This document shows, one piece after another, positions 47,641 to 58,710 of a stretch of 64,000 bases of DNA. Source of the stretch: Mikania micrantha (lineage: Eukaryota; Streptophyta; Magnoliopsida; Asterales; Asteraceae); the NCBI GenBank assembly GCA_009363875.1, contig CM018693.1, forward strand, positions 74,074,986 through 74,138,985, written 5' to 3'. Below the pieces are notes generated by a model. It was not told the DNA's origin and ran no database searches. It saw nothing but the letters and a program-made list of their open reading frames with translations. Position 1 is the stretch's first letter. Every line of letters begins with the position of its first letter. Position numbers and translations under genes: made by a program.

Positions 47641-48941
47641 GGTCTACAAATCAAAGGAATTGTGATTTGATCTTAGTGGGTTAAATATAACCAACATAAC
47701 TATGAGATCAAGTCACAATCCTAAAGACTCAAACCATGGAAACATTTATGTCAAATCTCATGTTAATCAATGACTTATCAAACTTTTAAACACATACTGT
47801 TTATGCATAATGAGTTGTGCATAAAAGCTCATAACATAGTCTTTTCATGAATCATTGATCAATCAAGTAACTCTATCATGACTTTCAAATTCATTCAACA
47901 CTTTCAAACATGAGAACGATTATTCAAGAGTTAATCAAGTTCAAGTTGGCACAAGTCAAGCAATGAATCAAGATCTATACAATTATAAATCTTATATCTT
48001 ATGTATGATTACAATGATATAGGAACCAGTTAGAAGTCCTGTTTGCTACTTGCTATTTGTTATAGTTCAGAGTCTACTGCAGACAGGTGAGAACATTAGC
48101 CCCTCTTTTTACTGTTTTTGCAACTGTTTTGGGGTGGAACACGTGATCAAATACTCTTGCTTCAATCATATTACATGATACATGTTTATGTTAATTTACA
48201 AACATTACAGGTTCACTCTAGAAATCCAAGGGATTTCTCAACTGTTTCAAAGGAATTATAAACCGTTTATAATGGTTTTATCAACTATTAATTTATTCTT
48301 CTAAAAAGGTTTTATAAAGGATATTTGAACTGGTTTATAACCGATTTACTCGAATGGATTTATAAATGACAAACACTTTAAAATAAAGGATTTTATAAAC
48401 TCTTTTGTTGTAAACCCGTGTTTTCGAAAGTAATATGTTATAAACCTTGTTACTATACAAGGTCACCATTCTAGTTATCAAAACAAAGGATTTATCTCAT
48501 GGTATTCAAAACAAAGGATTCAGTTCATGGTATTCAAACAAGGCTCTCAAAATCATGTTATCATATAAGGCATTAACACGCAAATTTTAAAGCAAAGTTC
48601 AAAAGCATGGTGTCCATCGTTGTGAACAAACTTATAAACACATCAGGTTTCACATTCATTAGCGTTAGTACTGGGTGCTCACAACAAGGGAAAGCGGACA
48701 CACTGGTTCATACCAAAATGGAGTTAGCTCTTAAATTTGTTTTATAAGCTAACTGTAGGTTTGGTTTCATTATGGTTTTATCAAAACTGCTGATACATTA
48801 TCTAACTCCAAACGTAGTTTGGGACTTGATTTTATGTTGGCTTCTTTAGTAAATAGTCTTCGGACTGTTTATCACGTTTTACATACTTGATGTTAGTTTG
48901 GGTTGCAACCCATCCATGTAATTCTATTATTGCTTTAATCT

Positions 48942-48946
48942 ACCTA
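48942..48946. repeat. Target-site duplication of G3, left copy
   Basis: ACCTA precedes the left LTR of G3. The same bases follow the right LTR at 62702-62706. Confidence 0.95.
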
Positions 48947-49804
48947 TGTCACACCCCTGCGCCGCGTGCGGAATCCACGGCGCGTGACGTATGAACAGTT
49001 GAATCATGCACAAGTATTGAATAAGAACAACCACAACGGTTTACTATGTTTCATAATGTTAAGACAATTGTTTAGTTACAGACAACTATCTACCAAAAGA
49101 AAGACAACTACAGACCCAAAATATAGTTACAAAATAAGACTTCAAACAAGACAAGTAAACAATTAGGATTTTGTGTGTTTCTAATCCATCCTAGCATGTT
49201 TCTTCATCTTGTTCTATCTTAGTTTGGTCTCCTTAGTTGTCTCTGAGATTGCCTTAAACCTGATTACCTGAAACACGTGAAAAGTAACTGTCAACTACAG
49301 ACGTAGTTGGTGAGAACAATAGGTTTAAACATTTGTAAACATGAGTATATGATATAAGGCATAGGTAAGTTAAAGCATCATAAGATTCACACGGATGAGC
49401 TGCAACCCAAACTAACATCAAGTAAGAAAATGAGTGTAAACAGTCCAATCACTGTTTGCACATGAGTCAACATATAATATCAAGTCCCAAACCACGTTTG
49501 GAGTTAGATAATGTGTCAACAGTTTTGATAAAACCATATGTAACCGAAATCTGCAGTTAGTTTATAAAACAGATTTAAAAACTAACTGCAGCAATCGGTC
49601 TGCCCCAATGTGTGTGTCCGCTTTCCCTTGTTGTGATCACCCAGTACTAACGCTAATGAATATGATACTTGATGCTTTTACAAGTTTGTTTACAACAATA
49701 GACACCATGTTTCTGAATCTTACTTTAACCGGATGTGTTAATGCCTTATTTGATAACATGAATTGAAAAGCCTGGATTTAATTCCACGAATTAAATCCCT
49801 TGTT

Positions 49805-49945
49805 TTGAATACCATGAAATGAACCACTTGATTTGAATACCATGTTTTGAACCACTTGATTTGAATACCATGTTGTGAACCACCTGATTTGAATACCATG
49901 TTGTGAACCATTTGATTTGAATACCATGATGTGATGACCTTGTGT
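49805..49945. repeat. 28-bp tandem repeat in the G3 LTR
   Basis: About five copies of ttgaataccatg followed by (t/g)tgaacca(c/t)(t/c)tgat. The other G3 LTR has the same block at 59836-59976. Confidence 0.9.
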
Positions 49946-50678
49946 AACAACAAGGTTTATAACAAAAGGGTTTATAAAATCCTTTATCTAAAAGTGTTTA
50001 TCCTTCATAAATACATTTGAGTAAATCAGTTACAAAACAGTTCAAAGATCCTTTATAAAACCTTTTTAATGAAAAGAGTTTAGTAATTGATAAGTAATTT
50101 AAAACAGTTGATGAATTCCTAGGATTCGTACAATGAATCCATAATGTTCATAAGCATACACACACCTTGTGTAATGAAATATGATTGTAAACGATTGTTT
50201 TGATCACGTGTTCCACCCCAAAACAGTTATAAAACAGTAAAAGAGGGGCTAAAGTTCTCACCTGTCTGCAGTAGACTCTGAACTAAACAGTTAGCAAGTA
50301 GCAAACAGGACTTCTAATTGTTTCCTATAACATTGTAATCATACATAAGATATAGGATTTATAATTGTATAACTTTGATTCATTGATTGACTTGGGTTCT
50401 CATGATTATGATTGTTGTGAAACTTGAAAATCATACTTTGAATCACTTGATTGATCATGGGTCCAAGAAACGAATGTGAAATGATCCTTGTGTTCAAACT
50501 TGTTGGTACACATCACATGTGTTTGAGAAATTGATTAACCATTGATTACTATGATTTATGAAAGAATGTTCCAAATGTTTAAGCTCAGGAGATTGTGACT
50601 TGATCCCATTATTAGTTTAAGTTGCAACTTAACCCAAACTAAGATCAAATTACAATCACTTTGAGTGGTGGCCTACAA

Positions 50679-51053
50679 TGGGCCTTGAGCCATAATTATG
50701 GTAATAGGCTTAAATGGAAATCCATGGGCCAATTGAATATGATATTGGGCCAAGTGAATGTGATGTTGGCCCAATAACTTGTATATAGGCTTTATAACAT
50801 GCCAAAGACAATATCAACCCGATTACAATCTTAGTGGGCCTAACGAGTTTGGATTGAGCCTAAAGGATTTGAGTTGGACCAACCAATGTTTACGTAAACC
50901 ATGTAAAGTTCCAAGGTGTTATTGGGCCAATTGAATATCTAATGACTCAACTTAATTCCCTTGGGCTTGGTTTATGTCTATGGGCCGAATTCTAATAAGA
51001 TTGGGCCGAGTAGAATTGGTTTGGGCCGAAAGGTCCTTGGGCTGCCACTCTTG
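50679..51053 (-). promoter_or_regulatory. TGGGCY (site II) cluster in the G3 LTR
   Basis: Eleven TGGGCC/TGGGCT sites, counting both strands, lie in 375 bp, against less than one expected by chance. The copy in the other LTR spans about 60710-61080. TCP-factor binding is a known role of this motif in plants. Use by this element is inferred. Confidence 0.45.
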
Positions 51054-51069
51054 GCAGCGAACCTATGTA

Positions 51070-51625
51070 AGGGTTCGGCTAAGGTTCATGGTCCAATGGT
51101 TCATTGTATGGCTAAAGGTTCGCTCAAGATGGAAATGAGTTCGTGAATAACAAGGTTCGGCTCCCGGTTTTGATACATAGCTTCGGCCATAGGTTCGCCA
51201 ACTTATCACACATGGTTCACAGGTGAATACAAAGGTTCGGTCCTCATGGCAACATGCATGGTTCGTCCCTAAGTTCCATGGTTCGGCTGGCTAGGTTGGT
51301 GAAGGCTCGGTGATCCCCTCATGGTTCGTGCATTAGTACAAAGGCTCGTGCAGGTTCGCTAAGACTCCAAAGGTTCGCAGAGGTTCGGCTAATAATAACT
51401 GATTAGCAAAGGTTCGACTAGGAAACCCTAGTAACTTCGGCAATGCAGGGTTCGTTGCTAGATGACCGCATAGGCTCGTTGAACATTCAAGGTTCGTTGA
51501 TGGATCAGGAAGGTTCGTGTTGGCTCGTGAAGCATCTCAAGGTTCGGCCAGGTGCAGTTGAAGGTTCGTTGGATGCCAAATGGTTCGGCTGGTTGCTGAA
51601 GAGGGTTCGGCCAGCGAACCTGTTA
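51070..51625 (-). repeat. GGTTCG array in the G3 LTR
   Basis: About 19 GGTTCG motifs plus several GGCTCG variants occur at 15-45 bp intervals. The right LTR repeats them at about 61100-61655. Confidence 0.85.
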
Positions 51626-52445
51626 ACCGCATCATCACCAACATCAAACTTCTGGATCCAGACCACGATCTAGGCGTGTACGACCTCCAGAAAGGTTTCT
51701 ATAGGTGCGAAACTAAGATTGGTGGTGCTAGAACAGGTCGTTAATCGGGTTTGAACACACACACAACAAACAAACATGAAAACCCTCTTTTCCAGAATTT
51801 TCAACCGATAATACCTCTGATTTGGCCGGACAAATCCGTTGTTTTCTTGTACTTCCTTGTAGAGAATGTCGAGAGCTTCGCGTGGACACCAAAAACACCA
51901 AAATCCGTTGAGAAACGAAGAAGATACGAATGTTTAAAGTTGAGATTTTTAGAGAGAGGGTAGGTTCGCGAGTTTTAGAGAGAGAAAGGGTTGTTGGCTA
52001 AATAAATGAGCATTTAAGCCTTGTTCAAGGCTTTTATAGCTCGCGTGGTATTCGGGTCCGTTTCAGTCGCTCGGTTCGCGTTTCCGGAACGTAACGCGTA
52101 TTTTACGCGGTTTTAAAATAAAAGGATTGTTAAACTCATTTAAATGATGAGTTTCAAAATTGTAAAATATAAAATAATTAATATAATTATTTTTACTCTT
52201 CGTGTGTTGTCGGATCGTTAAACATTCACAATTACGTGTATACCCGCAATCGCGTACGTTTTCCGATCGTATTAAAAATTTAAAGATGTTTAATCATAAT
52301 TATAAGTTCAACATTCGTATCATTATGGATCGTCACCCATAACTATACTCAGTCTCGCTTACGTATTACGATTCTTGTTGAATTAATTGTCATAATATTC
52401 GTCTTGACACTACACACCAACACTATCCTGTTACACCGAACGCAG

Positions 52446-52455
52446 TATATATATA
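52446..52455 (-). promoter_or_regulatory. G3 LTR TATA box (left LTR)
   Basis: TATATATATA is followed by gggctcactc on the + strand. In element orientation it reads GAGCCCTATATATATA. Confidence 0.55.
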
Positions 52456-52668
52456 GGGCTCACTCTCGCTGCCCACCACTGTTTCGATATAACACGATAC
52501 TGTTCTTGCCTAGTGAACTCGACTGTAAATAAATAATACATACTTGTTAAATGATAAAGATTCTAACACACAAGCACATAATGACACATGATTCACATTG
52601 ACTGACTGAACATGTACACACACTGTTCTAACACTGTTCACTACATGACTAAATGTACAAATGTTACA

Positions 52669-52690
52669 GTCTCCCCTAGTTAAGGGAATT
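52669..52690 (-). other. G3 polypurine tract
   Basis: On the element strand AACTAGGGGAGAC abuts the 3' LTR. Confidence 0.8.
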
Positions 52691-52701
52691 TCGTCCCGAA
52701 A

Positions 52702-55700
52702 TTAACTAGCCGAAGATACTGTAAAAAGATGAGGGTACTTAAGCTTCATCTGGTCTTCACGTTCCCAGGTGAACTCAGCACCGCGTTTGCCCTCCCATCG
52801 TACTTTCACGATCGGGATACGGCTGCGTTTAAGTTTCTTGACCCCATGATCCATGATCTCAACTGGACGTTCTACGAATTGCATGTTGTTCTGAATCTGT
52901 ATGTCTTCCAGTGGAATCTGAACATCATGATCCGCTAAGCATTTCTTAAGATTTGATACATGAAAAGTATCATGAACATTGCTTAGCTCCACTGGAAGTT
53001 TGAGTTTGTAGGCTACGGGACCAATCCGTTCCAGGATCTCAAAAGGTCCAACGTACCTTGGTGCAAGTTTCCCTTTCTTCCCGAATCGGACAACGCCTTT
53101 CCAGGGAGAAACTTTGAGTAAGACTCGGTCACCGACTTGGAACTCAAGCGGTTTCCGACGTCGATCAGCATAACTCTTCTGCCGATCTCGTGCGGCCTTA
53201 AGCCGTGACTGAATGATTGTGATTTTGTCTGATGTTTCCTGAATGAGTTCTGGTCCTACGACCTGTGAGTCACCAATCTCGGTCCAACAGACCGGTGATC
53301 GGCACTTTCTACCATATAGAGCTTCGAATGGTGCACATTGAATGCTCGTATGATAGCTATTGTTATATGAAAACTCAATGAGTGGGAGATGAGTGTCCCA
53401 ACTTCCACCGAAGTCAATGACACAAGAACGAAGCATGTCTTCAAGTGTTTGGATAGTCCTTTCGCTTTGGCCGTCGGTTTGAGGATGATACGCCGTGCTA
53501 AGATTAACACGCGTTCCCAAAGCCTTTTGCAATGATTGCCAAAAGCGAGAAGTGAAACGACTATCACGATCAGATATGATTGATGTTGGTGTACCATGTC
53601 GTGCAATGATTTCGTTGATGTACAATGTGGATAACTTCTCCATCTTGTAATCCTCTCGGATCGGGAGAAAATGAGCAGATTTGGTGAGTCGATCAACGAT
53701 CACCCAAATCGAATCGAAACCTCGTGGAGTTCTCGGCAACTTTGTTATGAAATCCATGGAAATTTGCTCCCATTTCCATTGAGGAATTTCAGGTTGCTGC
53801 AGAAGTCCCGAAGGCTTTTGATGTTCTGCTTTGACTTTTGAACAAGTAAGACATTTTCCCACATACAGTGCTATGTCTTTCTTCATTCCCGGCCACCAGT
53901 AAGATGTCCTCAAGTCTTGATACATCTTATCGGCTCCAGGATGAACTGAGTATCGCGACTTATGAGCCTCATCACAGATGAGTGTGCGCAATTCTTCAGA
54001 CTTTGGAATCCAAATGCGGCCGTTGAGATATAACACCCCATCAGATCGAGGTTCTAGTTTCTTCTCAATGCCACAATCCAAGTCTGTCTTGAGTTGATTG
54101 TCTGTTACTACTTGTTGTTGTGCAATACGAATCAAGTCTTTCAAGTTTGGCTGTGTGTTGATCTCCATGGCTCTTACACGAATTGGCTTGACTGGTTCCT
54201 TGCGACTAAGAGCATCCGCCACCACATTGGCTTTACCCGGATGGTAACGAATCTCACAGTCGTAATCAGTTAGAAGCTCAACCCAACGCCGTTGTCTCAT
54301 GTTGAGTTCTTTCTGATTGAGAATGTGTTGTAGGCTCTTGTGGTCTGTATAGATGACACATTTAGTACCATAAAGGTAGTGTCTCCAAATTTTCAATGCA
54401 AAGACCACAGCCCCTAACTCAAGGTCATGAGTAGTGTAATTCTTCTCGTGAACCTTAAGTTGTCTTGAAGCATAAGCAATGACCTTGTCCCGTTGCATAA
54501 GTACACAACCGAGACCAAGGTTTGAAGCATCACAGTAGACAATGAAGTCATCACTGCCTTCTGGAAGACTAAGGATAGGGGAATTGCATAACTTCTGTTT
54601 AAGAAGTTGAAATGCATCTTCCTGTTTCTGTCCCCATATAAACGCTTGACTCTTTTGAGTCAAAGTGGTAAGTGGCAAAGCTATCTTAGAGAAGTTTGCA
54701 ATGAATCTTCTGTAATAGCCTGCCAAACCCAGAAATGAACGAATCTCTGTCGGAGTGGATGGAGTAGTCCAGTTCTTAATCGCCTCAATCTTGGCTGGAT
54801 CTACATGTATTCCATCCCTGTTGATGACATGTCCTAAGAAGTGAACTTCCTTTAGCCAAAACTTGCATTTTGAGAATTTAGCATATAGTCGTTCAGTTCT
54901 TAGCAACTCTAAGACTTTCCTCAAATGATCCTCGTGCTCTTGTTCCGACTTGGAATAAATCAGTATATCATCAATAAAGACAATAACAAACTGATCCAAG
55001 TAAGGCCTGCAGACTCGATTCATCAAGTCCATGAACACTGCGGGTGCATTGGTCAGCCCAAATGGCATAACCACAAACTCATAGTGTCCATATCGAGTCC
55101 TAAATGCAGTCTTTGGTATATCCTCATCATTTACTCTTAACTGATGATACCCGGATCGCAAATCAATCTTAGAGAAACAAGTTGCTCCCTGTAATTGATC
55201 AAACAGATCATCGATCCTGGGCAGAGGATATCTATTCTTGATTGTCAACTTGTTTAGCTCACGATAGTCGATGCACATGCGAAATGAACCGTCTTTCTTT
55301 TTGACAAAGAGAACCGGAGCTCCCCATGGAGAGAAACTCGGCCTTATGAAACCTTTGTCTAAAAGTTCTTGAAGCTGACTAGACAGTTCTTGCATCTCAG
55401 ACGGTGCTAATCGATACGGTGACTTCGCCACTGGGTTTGCTCCAGGGACGAGATCAATTCTAAACTCCACTTGTCGGACTGGTGGTAGTCCAGGCAAGTC
55501 TTCTGGAAATACGTCTGGATATTCTTTGATAACTGGAACTTCTCCAACTGCTTTCTTTTCAGGTTTCTTTTCCACTACATGAGCTAGGAAGGCATAATAT
55601 TTCTTCTTCAAGTACTTCCTCGCCTTGATGCACGATACAATCTTCAATCCGCGGCATGGTTTCTCGCTGTAGACTATCATCGTTTCGCCGGACGGTAAGG

Positions 55701-57228
55701 GGATTCGGATAAGTTTCTCAGAGCATACGATTTCAGCATTGTTTTTGGATAACCAATCCATTCCTACTACAACTTCGAAGCTTCCGAGAGTCATAGGAAT
55801 AAGATCGATGGATAAGAGATGGTCATTTAATCTTAGCTCACAAGCATGAATTATGGAATCTACAACTATGGTCTTACCATTCGCTACTTCTACAGTATAG
55901 GGAGCAGTAAGTGTGGATAGTTTCATATTAAGCAAAGAAGCAGTATGAGTAGAGATAAAACTTTTATCAGCACCAGTATCGAATATGATAGAAACATAGT
56001 GATCATTGATAAGAAATGTACCCGTGATGACTGCCGGCTCTTCACGTGCTTCAGCAGTTCCAATAACAAAAGCACGAGCAGCAGCAGTATTGTTATTGAG
56101 TTTTGGACACTGATTTCTGAAGTGTCCCTCTGCTCCACAATTATAACAGGCCCTTCCACCTGTAGCAGCAGTGGTAGCAGTTGTTGCAGCAGCAAGATGA
56201 GCAGCTCGGCATGTAGCTGCAAAGTGTCCCATACGCCCACATTTGAGACACTTCTTGCATGGAGTGTTGGGCAGATGATGATACTGGCATTTGGTGCAAA
56301 GTGGAAATGTGCCAGTATAAGACTTTCTGGCGTTAGAAGGTTGTGGCATAGCATTGATAGGTGTGGCATGAGTAGGAGCAGCTGCAGTCAACGCTGCAAA
56401 GTTCTTGATTGTCTTTTGCTTTTTCTTCTTGTGATGGTGCTGTTCAGGCTTCTTGCCTTCTTCAGTCTGTGCTCTCTTGAATCCCTTTCGGGTGAGCACT
56501 CCAGACTTCACATACTCTTCAGTAAGAGTAGCACCAAGTTGAATCGCCGCCTCTAGAGTAGTAGGGTTATTACCCATGACAGTCCCTCTAACAACCAGAG
56601 GTAAGCCTTCAATATATTTCTCTATCCTGCGGGATAGAGGAGTAACCAAATGGGGTACCAGAATGCACAACTCATGGAATCGAGTTGTATACTTGGCATT
56701 TTCACCACTGTCTTGCACCAGATTCCACATCTCTACCTCGAGTTTCTTCAGTTCATGACGTGGACAAAACTTTTCCACAAGTAAGTTCTTGAATCCGTCC
56801 CATGGTAAAGCTAAAGCAACTTCACGTCCTCTGGTGTTCTTCTCAGAATTCCACCAAGTGAGTGCGCCCTTATGAAAAGCGCTTGAGGCCATCTTGACCT
56901 TCAGATTTTCAGGGCATCCAGTGAAGTCGAGAATGTCTTCAATGCTTTCCAGCCATTGCAGTAGGCCGGTAGCTCCTTCAGTACCAGAGTACTTAGGAGG
57001 CTTAGCATCGTTGAACTGCTTGAATGTGAAGTTAGCAGTTCCAGTAGTTGTAGCATTTGAGTTATGTGCTGAATCACTAGTACTTCCCCGAAGATTCTGG
57101 GTAATATCAGTGACCATACCAGGGATTACTTCCCTCATATGAACAGCAATAGCTCGAGCAATCTTGTTGATTTCATCGTCGTTGCCACTTGTTGAGCCCC
57201 CTCCGTTAGGATCACGTCGGGGAGGCAT
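52702..57228 (-). CDS. G3 Gag-Pol polyprotein, intact (1508 aa)
   Basis: This is a complete Tekay/Del-type polyprotein that makes the particle, copies the RNA to cDNA and integrates it in the nucleus. The start is ATG at 57228 (MPPRRDPNGGG). An in-frame GTG 18 nt upstream is not used as start. The Gag domain spans about residues 60-250. Two Cys-rich zinc knuckles follow: CLKCGRMGHFAATC (about 320) and CYNCGAEGHFRNQC (about 360). Protease has IFDTGADKSF (about 415). RT has MCIDYRELNKL and VFIDDILIYSK (about 750). RNase H has YCDASNLG (about 897). Integrase has a zinc finger (about 1085-1125) and a DDE core with Asp in MDFITK (about 1159), Asp in ISDRDSRF (about 1219) and Glu in DGQSERT (about 1256). 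The C-terminal chromodomain reads VKVRWEGKRGAEFTWERED (about 1470-1490). No stop or frameshift. Chromodomains steer integration to heterochromatin. Confidence 0.97.
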   Translation of the reverse strand: MPPRRDPNGGGSTSGNDDEINKIARAIAVHMREVIPGMVTDITQNLRGSTSDSAHNSNATTTGTANFTFKQFNDAKPPKYSGTEGATGLLQWLESIEDILDFTGCPENLKVKMASSAFHKGALTWWNSEKNTRGREVALALPWDGFKNLLVEKFCPRHELKKLEVEMWNLVQDSGENAKYTTRFHELCILVPHLVTPLSRRIEKYIEGLPLVVRGTVMGNNPTTLEAAIQLGATLTEEYVKSGVLTRKGFKRAQTEEGKKPEQHHHKKKKQKTIKNFAALTAAAPTHATPINAMPQPSNARKSYTGTFPLCTKCQYHHLPNTPCKKCLKCGRMGHFAATCRAAHLAAATTATTAATGGRACYNCGAEGHFRNQCPKLNNNTAAARAFVIGTAEAREEPAVITGTFLINDHYVSIIFDTGADKSFISTHTASLLNMKLSTLTAPYTVEVANGKTIVVDSIIHACELRLNDHLLSIDLIPMTLGSFEVVVGMDWLSKNNAEIVCSEKLIRIPLPSGETMIVYSEKPCRGLKIVSCIKARKYLKKKYYAFLAHVVEKKPEKKAVGEVPVIKEYPDVFPEDLPGLPPVRQVEFRIDLVPGANPVAKSPYRLAPSEMQELSSQLQELLDKGFIRPSFSPWGAPVLFVKKKDGSFRMCIDYRELNKLTIKNRYPLPRIDDLFDQLQGATCFSKIDLRSGYHQLRVNDEDIPKTAFRTRYGHYEFVVMPFGLTNAPAVFMDLMNRVCRPYLDQFVIVFIDDILIYSKSEQEHEDHLRKVLELLRTERLYAKFSKCKFWLKEVHFLGHVINRDGIHVDPAKIEAIKNWTTPSTPTEIRSFLGLAGYYRRFIANFSKIALPLTTLTQKSQAFIWGQKQEDAFQLLKQKLCNSPILSLPEGSDDFIVYCDASNLGLGCVLMQRDKVIAYASRQLKVHEKNYTTHDLELGAVVFALKIWRHYLYGTKCVIYTDHKSLQHILNQKELNMRQRRWVELLTDYDCEIRYHPGKANVVADALSRKEPVKPIRVRAMEINTQPNLKDLIRIAQQQVVTDNQLKTDLDCGIEKKLEPRSDGVLYLNGRIWIPKSEELRTLICDEAHKSRYSVHPGADKMYQDLRTSYWWPGMKKDIALYVGKCLTCSKVKAEHQKPSGLLQQPEIPQWKWEQISMDFITKLPRTPRGFDSIWVIVDRLTKSAHFLPIREDYKMEKLSTLYINEIIARHGTPTSIISDRDSRFTSRFWQSLQKALGTRVNLSTAYHPQTDGQSERTIQTLEDMLRSCVIDFGGSWDTHLPLIEFSYNNSYHTSIQCAPFEALYGRKCRSPVCWTEIGDSQVVGPELIQETSDKITIIQSRLKAARDRQKSYADRRRKPLEFQVGDRVLLKVSPWKGVVRFGKKGKLAPRYVGPFEILERIGPVAYKLKLPVELSNVHDTFHVSNLKKCLADHDVQIPLEDIQIQNNMQFVERPVEIMDHGVKKLKRSRIPIVKVRWEGKRGAEFTWEREDQMKLKYPHLFTVSSAS

Positions 57229-57460
57229 TCTACGAATAGAAGCCACAAGCGGGTCAGTAATGAGGAAGGATACAATTGAATTTTCATGATAAGGTCAGTA
57301 ATATATCCATACTACTAGTATTATCATTCAATTGTAATATGATCTAGTACACGTATAAGTTATCAACTTATTTGCATACTTATCATGTGAATAGGTACGA
57401 TGTCTCATGATCTCACCACCAAACCTACGCACTGACACTTTCCCGATATACCGAAAATAG

Positions 57461-57540
57461 TTTATATATAGGGCTCACTCTCGCTGCCCACCACCGTTTC
57501 GATATACCACGATCATGCCCTTGCTAGCATTTGGCAACAC
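57461..57540 (-). promoter_or_regulatory. Leader TATA module A of G3
   Basis: tttatatatagggctcactc is followed by gctgcccaccaccgtttcgatatacc, almost the same as the LTR block at 52446-52500. On the element strand it gives GCCCTATATATAAA, a textbook TATA box downstream of the PBS. Confidence 0.45.
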
Positions 57541-57967
57541 GTTTGTACTGATTTCCAAGTGTGTTCCATTGATTAAGAATCCCATGATCTTTGATCAACT
57601 TGAACTATGATTGATTCCATGATTGAACTATGATTATGTTATGTGTGCACCTACTAACGGTTGTTAACATGTAGAACTAAATCATACGTGTGTTCTACAC
57701 TTTCCTGTTAACTTATGTCAGTAAGTACTAATAATGTAATCACTTAAGAATTTCACTTAAGGTTTACATTGAAAATGTTCACAACTTGATTGATTCACCA
57801 TAATGTTTGGTTCATCCAAGTTTGAATTGCACTATGATTTGATTCACCAATGATTGTTTCCCAAATGTTTGTATCCCAAATGTTTGACTAATGATCCATG
57901 TGTCCAGTTGATCCCGAATCCTCACTCCAAATACAAACGCCGGATTCCCCCTAACGTACTGAAATAA

Positions 57968-58045
57968 GCTTATATATAGGGTAAGCTCTCACCGACCCAC
58001 CACTTACCTCAACACATCAGCGTTAATCCGTCGTCTATATTTGGG
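57968..58045 (-). promoter_or_regulatory. Leader TATA module B of G3
   Basis: gcttatatatagggtaagctc is followed by cgacccaccacttacctc, a more diverged copy of the same module. On the element strand it reads CCCTATATATAAGC. Confidence 0.4.
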
Positions 58046-58329
58046 GTTAAGATTCCAACTGTTGATTGATTATGATTGTTTCATGATTGCCTCTTGTTCT
58101 GTGACTATGATAATGATTATGTAAACCATGGTTCTTAATTTACTCGAAATTAAAACCTTAGGTTTTAGCATGTGTGTCCTAGGTTAATTAACCTAGGTTC
58201 TCAATACCTACAGTATCGAGTATAATGATTTCTTGTGAGAACTTCAACTAAAGAATACTGTTACACAGATTCTAAGTTATAAAGTTCCTATGATAATGAA
58301 CACCTGATAATGATAACAATGATAACAAT

Positions 58330-58710
58330 GACAAGGATTCCAACTCAAGATTCTAAATTAATAGTTCTTGACCTTTGAATTCCTATAATGAGCATGACAA
58401 GGATTTCAAATCAAGACTCTAAATTAATAGATTTTGACATTTGAATTCCTATAATGAATATGACAAGGATTTCAAATCAAGACTCTAAATTAATAGATTT
58501 TGACATTTGAATTCCTATAATGAATATGACAAGGACTTTAGATCAAAGATACCAATCTTTGCCTCTAAATCCTATAATGAATATGACAAGAAATTCATAT
58601 CAAAGATACTGAAAATACAGATCTTTGCCTCAGAATTTCTATAATGATCTCTGTGTGAGAATTTCAGATCAAGGATACTAAGAATACAGATCCTTGCCTC
58701 TGAAATCCTT
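58330..58710. repeat. Minisatellite in the G3 leader (about 65-bp unit)
   Basis: Five to six units contain atgacaaggatttcaaatcaa and ttgaattcctataatga. Two neighbouring units (about 58388-58520) are nearly identical, which points to recent expansion. G4 has about three units and G2 one. Confidence 0.85.

Larger units (their letters stand above)
45766..48946 (+). repeat. G4 5' LTR, first piece (3181 bp)
   Basis: It is the reverse complement, with divergence, of 49362-52668 in the left LTR of G3. It contains a TATA box (46012-46028), a CGAACC array (46850-47270), a GGCCCA array (47307-47640) and the tract ttttactgtttttgcaac to acgtgatcaa also found in G2 and G3. No coding sequence. Confidence 0.9.
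48947..52668 (-). repeat. G3 3' LTR (left copy, 3722 bp)
   Basis: On the + strand it runs from TGTCACACCCCT to AATGTTACA. It contains a 28-bp tandem repeat (49805-49945), the TGGGCY cluster, the GGTTCG array, GAGAGA runs (51950-51990) and a TATA box. Confidence 0.96.

Noticed and set aside
57229..57246. Six-codon N-terminal extension of the G3 polyprotein
   Set aside because: It depends on a GTG start. The ATG at 57228 gives MPPRR, the same start as in G1 and G2.
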